Below, piece by piece: positions 47,520 to 57,763 of a stretch of DNA of 64,000 nucleotides. The notes beneath the pieces were generated by a model that saw nothing but the letters and a program-made list of their open reading frames with translations, had not been told where the DNA came from and did not search any database. Origin of the DNA: Cephalotus follicularis (lineage: Eukaryota > Streptophyta > Magnoliopsida > Oxalidales > Cephalotaceae); the NCBI GenBank assembly GCA_001972305.1, contig BDDD01000908.1, positions 197,758 to 261,757 on the forward strand, read 5' to 3'. The position numbers and the translations under genes were made by a program. Position 1 is the stretch's first letter; each line of letters starts with the position of its first letter.

Positions 47520-48360
47520 ATATCGTAGTGACAAACCCACTAGCTATCATTCTTGAGAAGAATCAGCTAACATGTCCAAATTATGTGGACTGGATACGGA
47601 ATGTCAAAATTGTTTTGAATTCTGAGGACATAGATTATGTCCTTGAGGCCCCCATGCCAGCACTGTCTGCTCAAAATGCCTCAACCGAGGATCATGCCAT
47701 CTATAAGAAATGGGCGGCAGATGAAAAAAAAGTCAGAAGCTACCTAATGGCATCGATGAGCAATGCCCCACAAGTCCAGCATGAATCGATGCGAGACTCT
47801 AGGGCTATTCTACTACACCTCCGTGAGTTATACGGAGAGAATAGTAGGAATGCTCGATTCAGGTCACTAATGAGCTGTATGGATAAAAATGGCTAAAAGA
47901 TCTTCAGTTAATGATCATGTGCTCAAGATGATCAATGCGATTGAACATCTTGTAGCTCTAGGAATCATTCAGGATGCTGAAATAAGCACAGATCTGATCC
48001 TTCACTCGCTTCCACCTTCCTTCTCTGGTTTCATCACTAATTTTAACATGAATAGGATAACAGCTACTCTGGCTGACCTCCTAAACATGCTGAGGGAGGC
48101 GGAAGTGAATATGTAGAAGGGCAAGTCCACCCCTACCAAGGGGAAGGCTAAAAGTGGGACCATGCCACCATGACCAGCATCTTTCAAACCAGGGGTAGCC
48201 AGACCACCAAGTCAGGGAAAACAACAAGTTGTTGCTGCGCCCGATACTATTGCAAGAGTTGTACCTGCTGAGGAGTCGACCTCAAAACCTCCTGCTAAGG
48301 GACAGTGCTTCTAGTGTGGGAAGCCAGGACATTGGAAAAGGAACTGTGTGACATTCCTTA
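47520..48360 (+). pseudogene. Element C (Ty1/copia) gag remains with zinc knuckle
   Basis: The reading from about 47525 (VVTNPLAIILEKNQLTCPNY, then VDWIRNVKIVLNSEDIDYVL) is the N-terminal Gag domain of plant copia elements. It continues with SYLMASMSNAPQVQHE, LRELYGE and, in the second half, HSLPPSFSGFITNFNMN. Near 48310-48345 lies the CCHC zinc knuckle region (CGKPGHWKRNC). The downstream order protease-integrase-reverse transcriptase confirms copia. Broken. Confidence 0.82.
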
Positions 48361-50305
48361 ATTCAATTGGCAAAGGTATGCCTTACTTGTCTTATATAGA
48401 GGTGAATATGTATATTCCTTATTCATCTACCTGGATTTTAGACAGTGGATGTGGTACTCACATATGTTCTAATTTGCAGGCCCTCACAGACAAAAGAAAC
48501 CTTGAGAAGGGTGAGGGAGATCTACGGCTTGCGAATGGCTCGGTTGTTGAAGCCATGGTTGTAGAATCAGTTTATATTATGTTGCCTTCGGGCCAGAGCT
48601 TTGTACTCAAACAATGCATTTATTCATCTCACATTTTGCGTAATATCATTTCTATTACGGCACTAGATGCCGAATGTTTTCAATTTATTTTTAAGGACAA
48701 GTGTTGTACCGTTTTAATGAATGATGTGATATATGCAAAATGTTTTCTTTATGATGGATTATATGTATTGAATAAACATGAGATTGTTTTCAATATGCAA
48801 AAAAAAAAAGAGAGAGATGAAAGTAATCAATCTTACCTATGGCACTGTAGACTGGGTCATAATTGTGAGAAAAGAGTGCGTCGGTTGATCTCGGATGGAA
48901 ACTTAAATTTTTTGGAGTATTAACCATTTCCAAGTTGTGAACCCTGTCTCAAAGGAAAAATGACTAAATCTCCCTTCACAGGGAAAGGGGAAAGGTCCCC
49001 AAAACTGCTAGGTCTAATGCACACTGATGTGTGTGGACCAATGACAATGGATGCCAGAGGTGGATATTCCTACTTCATAACCTTTACCGATGATCATTCA
49101 CGGTTCAGTTATTTATACCTAAAGTGATACAAATCTGAAGCCTTTGATAAATTTAAAGAATTCAGACAAGAAGTAGAAAAACATACTGGAAAAAGTCTAA
49201 AAACTCTTCGATCAGATGAGGTGGTGAGTATCTCTCCACTGAGTTTTTAACTTATGTCAGAGATAATGGGATTATCTCTCAGTGGACGTCTCTTGGAACA
49301 ACATAGAATAATGGTGTTTATGAAAGGAGAAAACGCACCTTGCTTGACATGGTGCGGAGCATGATGAGTGAAGCTCAACTTCCACTGTCTTTCTGGGGTT
49401 ATGCCTTGGAGACTGTTGTTCTCATATTAAACAAGACTCCAACAAAATCTGCTCCCAAGACTCCATATGAAATTTGGAACGGGAAGAAACCCAATCTTAG
49501 TTATTTGAGAATATGGGGTTGCCCTACAGATGTCAAGCAGGAAGCAGCAGATAAATTGGACTCTAGGTCCATAAAATGTAAACTTGTGGGATATCCTAAA
49601 GAAATAAGAGGATATTATTTCTATTACCCACCTGACAACAAAGTGTTTATGGCCAGGCAAGCTACCTTTCTTGAGAAGTACTTCCTATTGGAAGACAGTA
49701 GTGGGATTATGATAGAGCTGGATAAGCAATCTACAACACCACGAGTTGAGGACCTATCCACTCCTGTTCAAATTGATAAGCCTGAAACATCAGCAACCAC
49801 AGACACACAACCTCTGCATAGAACTACCCGAATACCTAGGGAAACTGAGAGATACTATGGTAGTTTTCTCATTGAAGGAACCCAAGAGGTAAACCTCATG
49901 AACGATGATCCGGTTAGCTACAAATAGGCCATATCAGATATGGACTCGGAGATGTGGCTTAAAACCATGAATTCTGAAATGGAATCCATATACTCCAACC
50001 AAGTTTGGAATCTAGTGGATGCACCCGAATGAGTTAAACCCTTGGGTTGCAAATGGATTTTCAAAAGAAATCTTGGAGATGATGGGAAGGTGAAGACCTT
50101 CAAAGCTAGGCTCGTAGCCAAAGGCTAAAATCAACGGGAAGGGATTGATTATGAGGAAACTTTCTACCCTATAGCCATGCTTAAATCCATTCAGATTTTA
50201 CTTGCTATAGCTCAACATCTTGAAAATGAAATATGGAAAATGGATGTGAAAACTGCCTTCCTTAATGGAAACATTGATGAAGACATATATATGACCCAAC
50301 CTGAC
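48361..50305 (+). pseudogene. Element C protease, integrase and start of reverse transcriptase
   Basis: Protease with WILDSGCGTHIC (about 48430). The GAG-pre-integrase domain reads LWHCRLGHNCEKRVRRLI near 48840. The integrase core starts at MHTDVCGPMTMDARGGYSYF near 49017 and continues with [25 protein letters not shown] and [21 protein letters not shown]. After a low-complexity linker, reverse transcriptase begins with WLKTMNSEMESI and GCKWIFKRN, then MDVKTAFLNGN (about 50240) and ends at MTQPD against LTR J. Integrase ahead of reverse transcriptase defines Ty1/copia. Many breaks. Confidence 0.85.
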
Positions 50306-51814
50306 GTATTATACATCGACGCCTAAGGTTCCAACCTTAACGCGTCGACGTCTTAAGCAATACGTTGACGTTTAAGGTTCCACATCTTGAGCGTCGATGC
50401 GTATAAGTTGGACATTGACGTCTTCAAAGAGTGGAAAGCGTTGTCGCTAGGCACTTTAGAGTCGACTTTACGGGACAAAGACATCGACGCCTAATAATAG
50501 ACATCGACGCCTTCCTGTACTGTTTGGAAGTTTTCTTACTTCATGATACGAAACAATCCCAATTTCGATTAGGATGAATTAGAGCATTTGTATGCATTGC
50601 ATATGTACTATTTACTGCCTGTATGATAATCGTTTATGAACTGCTATGCTTTCTAAAATTGTTATATTGATTTAGAAATGCACACATGAGTTTGAAAACT
50701 ACTATGTTTGTGTACGAAATATAAAATGAGTACTGTTATATTTTCGAACCAACTGGGAAAGCGATTTCCACTACTGAATTGTTTAAAGTATTTTCTATCT
50801 ATTAGAATTACATATTTCAAATGTTATCACTTTCAAAAATAATTTGAAATAAACTGCCTGTTGTTGATCTAACGATCATTACTGTACAGTTACTGCACTG
50901 TTTACTATGACTATTCACTGTTCGCTCTGTGAATTTCATGTGTTTGTGCTTAAGCCACTAGTTGCATGGCGGAGGCTGCCAGCGTTGGCTAGTGGTAGGG
51001 TTGACCTAGGAGCCATGAGTTGGGTGGGTAACTCACTGTACTGTACCATTGTCTTGCTTGGTTTCCTGGAGAAGGGACCGAAGTGGGAGTGTAACGTGGG
51101 GCCAGGAGTTGGCGGCGTTGCACATACTTCCTGCCTATTTGTTAGTCCCTTTGTGGACTTACTGTACTGCCTGCTAGTCCTTCTCAGACATTACTGTGCC
51201 TATTGATGTAGCCCTGGCCGGGTTACTACTGTATTGTATTGCATACACATATTTTTCATATATATTCCCTTACTATTATTTTACTGTACTGCTAAGTTAT
51301 ATATTTTTTTCATATAGATATATATACTGGTATTTTCTACTGCACTGCATCATCTACGCATACATTTCATAACATGCATGTAATGTTAATCCCAAACTAC
51401 TGTTATGACTTAGCCGAGTGAGGACAAAGGCTAACCCCCTACTTTACAGATTAATGCAGTGGACCGGCTTGGGAATCAGCATGGACGAAGTAAAAGTTTT
51501 AATAATGTTTTACTCAGGGTTACGTCCCTTTGAGTATTGTGTACTGTATCTTTTCCAGTTACTAGACTTATGATGTTATTGGATAATGTATTATGAATCA
51601 CGCTCCGTTTATGGGCTTTTAACAATGACAGACTTGTTTTGAGTAACGTGCAGTATGGGATGCACGTTACGTGTTTTCAGCTTATGAGTTTAATGTTTCC
51701 GCAACTGATATTTTATTTGAAAAGTTTAAATTTTATGGTATTTACATAACCTGAATCTTAATGATATTTGCCTTTACCACTTTATGTGTGTCTACCTGAA
51801 ACCGGGGCGTGACA
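50306..51814 (+). mobile_element. LTR J, plus-oriented end half, inserted in copia pol
   Basis: Begins inside a palindrome cluster (cgtcgacgtct words, 50320-50510) and runs to an LTR end (ggggcgtgaca, 51814). It matches the last 350 bases of LTR H (for instance tatgggatgc, gtgacgt-type and cttccgc words). It lacks an LTR start. It abuts a minus-oriented half of the same family. Confidence 0.72.
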
Positions 51815-53498
51815 ATGTCCTCTAAGCGTCAACTCTCAACACTTAGCGTCAGCACTTACCAGTAGTCTTTAGTCATCAACGTTTAACTCATACGCATCGA
51901 TGCTCAAGGTATGGAACCCTTTACTCCAGGCGTCAACGCTTTCAAGGTAGGAACCTTAAGCGTCGACGTGTAACGCATCTGTATCCATACAATCGAACCA
52001 AGGCATCGACGCTTTCCTCTAGCATCGATGTTTAACACGTCGTCAGTACCAGTTCTACGTATCTCAGTACAAAGCCTCGACGCTTATAACGTGAGCGTCG
52101 ACGGTTTCGTAACCCAGACCATCGTCTTCCTTGGTTTATTGCAAAACCAGCAATTATAGTAAAACATACATGTAATTCCAGTCCAATTATCCATTTAGGG
52201 AACACATGCATGATCAGTTTGCATATCACAGTAACCATAACAACCATCCAGCAATCTCAATCCATCCATATCAACATGCAATCATGCATACTAGCCCAGA
52301 ATTGCTGTCTCTTTCGTCCAATAAAATCAGTAAGATTCAAGCTCAATAATCATGCAAATCAGTTTGATGTACATCCATAATCGACATGCAATAACAGATT
52401 ACATATCCAGCTCATCAAAGCATCAATCCCGTAACCAAAATCAGTCCAAAACAGTCATGGAAAATCATGCATATCACCCATGAACAAACATCAATTTTGA
52501 ACTCGAATTTACAAGAATAATTCCCCTACCTTTAATTCCAAGTTAGGAACTAAATGTCCACCTCTTTGAGTTTCAAAACCGGTCACAGCAGCTCAAAATC
52601 TGTGTACACTCCAAGCTCCAAGCTTGGTCCAACGACGGTGATCAACAATGGAGGAAGAGAATGACTTCATGTCTCTCCTTTTTCTGGTCTTTCAGTGCCT
52701 CTCTCTAGTGTTTCTAACATCATCGCCATCACTTAGCAACTGATATATATATGGACAATCGTACTAGTGATTCCTTAATATAACTCAGATGGTTGGCATC
52801 TTTCTTCTTTCTCTCTCTATTTTCCTCTAGTTTATTTGTCTATTTCTCTCTTGTTTTTCCCTCTCTTCTGAAACTCCGTGATAGAGATGGAGAGTGAACT
52901 CTTCTACCCAGGTTGCATCTTTGTCTCCATATGCATGTAAAGAAGGTTCCATCCCTTCATAACACCTGGTTGCATGGTGCACCAGGTATCATCCTCTTGC
53001 TTAAATGGCTATTGCATGCACACACATGTCCTCTCTTTCCTTCACTATCTGTCCTGGTAAGTCAGGGTAGCCTAATGCATGCACAACACATCTTAAATTG
53101 CATGTTAAGGCGCATGAAAAGTGATCTCATCTTGCCCCCTGCACCACGTTTCCATCAACATCGTAACATGCCTGGTATACGACTCAAAGCGTCGATGCTT
53201 ACCTTTAAGTGTCAGCGCTTCAGTGCTTAGTTCTATTGGCGTCGACGCTTATCCATTGCATCGACGTTTAAGCATTCAAGTAAAATGTGTGTTTCAGTTT
53301 GACAAGGCGTCGACGCTTTGGCTTATGGCATCGACGCTTAAGCCCAAATTTCCCAACACTTAAATTCAAAGTAACCTTTCAATATTGTTTATGCCAAAGA
53401 CAACATTATCAAATAGGTAACCCACCATTTCTCATTAATTCGTGACATTTCACCATGAGGGTTACAATTATATATCAAGTAAAATCCCGGGTGTTACA
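51815..53498 (-). mobile_element. LTR J, minus-oriented start half
   Basis: On the minus strand it starts tgtaacacccggg at 53498 and runs left through a first palindrome cluster (53185-53345), a CT/AG-rich section with a TATA-type run (52743-52752), gcttggagcttgg, a donor-like aaag|gtagggg (minus-strand GT at 52529-52528) and a second palindrome cluster (52115-51830). It ends there, at the LTR end of the other half. Copia pol resumes at 53499. Confidence 0.72.
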
Positions 53499-54259
53499 GG
53501 TTACCTGCCTCTTTGTCATGGGATTTCACTTTATAAGCAAATGTCTCCCAAGACACCTAAAGAAAGACAAAGGATGATGCATATTCCTTATGCTTTGGGA
53601 ATTGGAAGTATCATGTATGCTATGCTTTGCACCATACAAAATATAGCCTATGATGTAAGTGTTACAAGCAGATATCAATCAGATCTGGGTGAGCAACACT
53701 GGAAAGCTGTCAAGGATATCCTCAAGTATCTTAACAGGACTAAGGATTTATTCCTAATATATGGAGGAAAAGGTTTGAAGATTGAGGGTTATACTGACTC
53801 TAATTTTCAAACATATGTGGATGATTCAAAGTCAACCTCAGGGTTTGTATTCACCTTGAATGGTGGTGCAGTGAGCTGGAAGAGTTCGAAAAAGCCTACC
53901 ACTGCAGCTTCAGTCACAGAAGCTGAATACATTGCAGCATTGGAAGCTACCAAGGAAGGTGTATGGATGAAGAAGTTCATCAAAGATTTGGGTGTAGTTC
54001 CTAACATTGATGATCCGGTATCTTTATATTGTGACAACAATGGAGCGATAGCGCAGGCAAAGGAACCAAGATCACATTAAAAATCTTAACACAATCTCAG
54101 GAGCTTTCATATTATACGTGAGATCGTTGGTCGTGGAGATATAAAAGTGGAGCGTGTACCAGAGGAAGACAACACTGCAGACCCGCTTACTAAAGCATTA
54201 CCAAAGGCGGTTTTTGACCGACACCTGGATGCTATGGGTGTGAGACACTACGTAAACTG
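53499..54259 (+). pseudogene. Element C end of reverse transcriptase and RNase H
   Basis: Continues the copia pol after LTR J: GYLPLCHGISLYKQMSPKT, then IPYALGIGSIMYAM and DVSVTSRYQSD, the end of copia reverse transcriptase. RNase H follows (IEGYTDSNFQT, SKSTSGFVFTLNGGAVSWKSSKK, TEAEYIAALEATKE, LYCDNNGAIAQAKEPRSH, VPEEDNTADPLTKAL). It ends MGVRHYVN, stop at 54257-54259, the usual end of a plant copia polyprotein just before the polypurine tract. Part of a broken element. Confidence 0.85.
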
Positions 54260-54271
54260 ACTTTAGTCCTT

Positions 54272-54281
54272 AGTGGGAGAT
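54272..54281 (+). other. Element C polypurine tract
   Basis: agtgggagat directly before the LTR start tgttagaga, the classic plant copia arrangement. Confidence 0.85.
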
Positions 54282-54683
54282 TGTTAGAGATAAAGTCCTG
54301 CAAACAAGTGTCGAGCTTGCATTTAATCTATCTTGTATATAATGATTTATATTCAATAAAGATGTTTATATTTTATCATTGGCTATGAGTTAATTATTTT
54401 AATACATGTTTGTTTAATAATAAATGAATGTCCTGGAATAAAGTTAGAGAACCAAGTTCATGAAGAGATCATGATGTGAGAGTTGGAATATCGGCATACT
54501 TTATTTCGAATCTTCCTGGTTGTAGGACTGACACTTAGGGCATGATCAATCCAGATAAACCAGAAGGTACTGTCAGATCGGTAAGCAGAGGGTGACTGAT
54601 CTCACACTCACTCACATGGTCGATGCTATGACAGCTACGTGGGTGATCGTTAATTAATTAATATGTTCACTGAAGGTGACTGG
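54282..54683 (+). repeat. Element C 3' LTR, first 400 bases
   Basis: Starts tgttagagataaag and is interrupted at 54684 by element E. The five bases 54679-54683 (actgg) should reappear beyond the window at E's other end, followed by the rest of this LTR. Confidence 0.8.
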
Positions 54684-57600
54684 TGACACGCTCCGTTCCC
54701 GAACACCACCACCCGGGGACGAACGTGCCAGGTGGAAGGATCCCCACCTGGATCCCTAACCAAACTCAAACAAACAACTAAGGCTAACGCTAAGGCCAGG
54801 GCAGGCATTAAAAACGCGCTGCCTAGGAGAGCCACGCTCCCCAGGCCAAACGCACCCAAGGAATACAGACAAGTATATGCCCATCATGAAGAAACAAGGA
54901 AGGAAGGGTAAAACTGTAAAGTAACCCTTACTTAAAACCATTCCCACAACTCACCGTTTAACTAAAGGAAACGCGCACCACACCCGCAGCCCAAACGCAC
55001 TGTTCCACTAAAGGGAACATGCCAGGGGAGGGAACCAGGGCAAAAACGCAACAATACGCCTTGCCTGGGGTCCCGACAGGGGATGCCGACACAACAACCA
55101 CAACATGACGTAACACGCACCAGGCCTCCGCCCTATCCTAAGACATGCCTTCCCAAGACGAGCCGTCCTCGGGCATGTCCTCATTAGACGACCTCCTAGT
55201 ACAACACTTAACAAAAGACTAAGCCTGGGATCAACACAAGGGCCCAGGGACAAACCCCAAGCATTTGTGACCACTACCCGAGGTCCCACCAACGCTCGAA
55301 CTACACAACAGAGATGAAATCTCACCCCAGTCAGGTACCCAGGGGATCCACCAGGGGTCACCCACAAAAACATCTCCAGGGACCGAGCTGGTCCAAGGTC
55401 GGGAGCACGGGCAAAACTAAGGAAAACTACTTACTCCCACTTAATGCCTACGGCATGCCCGGGGACAATACCCGAGGACGCCACCAGATCTAAGCTTAGG
55501 GTCAACCAACCCAAGCTGTGAAGTCATCCTATGGTTTAACCAACCATGACAAAGCCACCCCTCCCCCGGCATCTCAGTAGAGGTGCCACGCACAAAAGGG
55601 CCAAGGGAGAAACACTGAAGTTTCACCAAGGCCAGGGCTGGGGAGACCTGCTCTTCTACCCAGGGTAAAACAACCCCCGAACTCATATGTTGACCCTGCA
55701 CACCCAAACACTTAACAAAAATAGCGCCAGGGCTGGGAAAGCAGCACAAACAACAAGTATATAAAACAAGAGAATTCTATATACACGATCCCGGGCAAAA
55801 CACCAAGGACACACAATATCAAAGAATCATATACATGTTTACAAAGAAGAAGGTTTTACAAAGCATAGACATTAACGAATCTATACAAAAACCCCATGAA
55901 TGTCCCCAAATGCATGAAGGTCCTCGTGGCCTATGAGCCATCCTAAGATGCTCCGTCCAACGTCTACCCCTCTCAACAAGCTGTCCTTAGTGGATCTCAA
56001 GAACACTGCTGCCCCGCTCTCTCTGCACGCAAAACTGAGAGGGGATTAGTCCAACTTACTAGTGAGTAAGATGAAGGAATATCCTGGGCGACCCACTTCG
56101 ACCGGGGTGCCAAGAGTCCAGGTGAACATGCCCTGCCACAACTGGGCCGGGGACAACCCATATCCACTTCTAAACAAAACAAGGCAGGGGTGAAAATATA
56201 CAAGGATATCATTAGAAAGGAGAGCCCGAGGAGATGTCAAAGCTACCAACTCAATGACTGACCTCAAGGAAAGAAGATAAATAACAGTTTATATGTCAGA
56301 ACATGCCAGGGATCCAAGGATAAACAAAAGATCAACTCTAAGGATCAACAATATCAAGGGAACTATTGGTACTGTAACAATCACAAGCACATTCCACACA
56401 CGCACATGCACACATCAAACTCACACACTTCCATAGCCGGAACCACCTCGGCAGCATAAATAACAACTCAGTTGAAGTTCTATTAACGCGGTCATGGCCT
56501 ACAGGACTGAACACATCCCTCATATACTCAGATAGATACCCACTTCCAGAGCACCGTATGCACATCGGTAGAAGGACTACGCAAGCTCTCCTCCCCCAGC
56601 AAATCATAGGTTGGGGCACCTCACTACATGAACCTCGATCGAGGGGCTACGCAAGCCCACCCCCGTCGGCAATCACGAGCTCAGCACTACGACAGGTGAA
56701 CCTCGATCGAGAAGCTACCACGTCGGCAATCACATAGCGTTAGTATCGTCCAAGGGGCCCGTGAATCACCGCTCAGCTGCACCCTTGACGAGATAAGAGA
56801 GGAGAACCTCGGCTCTGAGGTAAGTTTATCACCACTTAGACCATCTCGTATCGGCAATCTCATACATAGCCAAGTAACCAGCACCCAGTAACCAGTACCC
56901 GAGGACAACAACACATGATATCAAATAAAGCATGAATACTTAAACAAAAAGGGGAAACAAAAAGCTCAACCCAGGCGTTGAGCCCACAGCTCGAAAACAA
57001 AAGTATTCACATGCAATATCAACAAGATGACAGGAGAAGAAATCCTAGTCAAAAAAAAAATATCATGGAAGGGTATACAAACAATAAACTCTCAGTTATC
57101 AATTGATAGAAAGAAGAACATCCGACTCACTAGTATCAACAGCTTCCTCAGTTAGTTTCCTTGTTGCGCGGGCTCCGTGCCTAGATCTTCATATGCAAGA
57201 CCAACACAGAACAACACTTAGCTACCATGAACAACATCTCTGAAGCTATGCATGAACCACATACATCCATGAAAACCAAGGCGAAGCTCTTCCTCGGCCT
57301 CAAAGATCGTGCCAGCACCAACCATGTGACGCACCAAAACATACTGAGGAGGATACTCACCTGCTAGACGCGTAGACGGGTAAAAGAAAGTCCCAACCTC
57401 AAACTGGCGCTCAAAGCTTCAGAAGAAAGATGAAGAAGAAAGATGAAAGATGAAGGCTCACTCTCCCAAATGCTTCTTCAGGAGTGATAAGATGGATATG
57501 ATATCTGCCGAAGTCAACTATGAAGCTTCTTAAGAAGGCTTTGCACATATCCCAACATCATCTAAACAACTTTTATCCCTTAACCACATACAAACCTTTG

Positions 57601-57736
57601 GGCCTCCACCAAGCCCAAACCAAACCAACATATACCCAAGGAAAAGAAGAGCCCAAAGCAACCACAACCAAGGAGAAAAAAAAATTTACACCAAGGCCAA
57701 ATATTAATTTACCCAAAATTAAAGCGAGACATTACA
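54684..57736 (-). repeat. Element E 3' LTR
   Basis: About 3.05 kb; on the minus strand tgtaatgtctcgc to gagcgtgtca. GC-richer than its neighbours. It shares the phrase ttggactaatcccctc with LTR F and gatcgagggg-type words with the interior of B. It carries no TCGA palindrome cluster of the kind seen in A, H, I, J and K. The open frames within have no known domain. The duplicate 5' LTR is not in the window, so its age cannot be judged. Confidence 0.8.
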
Positions 57737-57749
57737 TCCTCTCCTCCTT
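57737..57749 (-). other. Element E polypurine tract
   Basis: On the minus strand aaggaggagagga, led by gacaaaattcctt and followed immediately by the LTR start tgtaatgtc. Confidence 0.88.
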
Positions 57750-57763
57750 AAGGAATTTTGTCC

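Larger units (their letters stand above)
14366..54683 (+). mobile_element. Ty1/copia element C: the backbone of the window, split by many insertions, broken
   Basis: One old copia fossil whose pieces read in order on the plus strand once the nested elements are set aside: 5' LTR (14366-14826, 26671-27109), primer site (27113), leader (27126-28231, about 34183-34264, 46935-47519), gag, zinc knuckle, protease, integrase and start of reverse transcriptase (47520-50305), rest of reverse transcriptase and RNase H (53499-54259), polypurine tract (54272) and the first 400 bases of the 3' LTR (54282-54683), which is then cut by element E. Integrase before reverse transcriptase identifies Ty1/copia. 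The start of the 5' LTR was not found; it should lie in or left of bases 1-1605. Broken many times. It is the oldest layer, since it hosts all the others. Confidence 0.8.
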
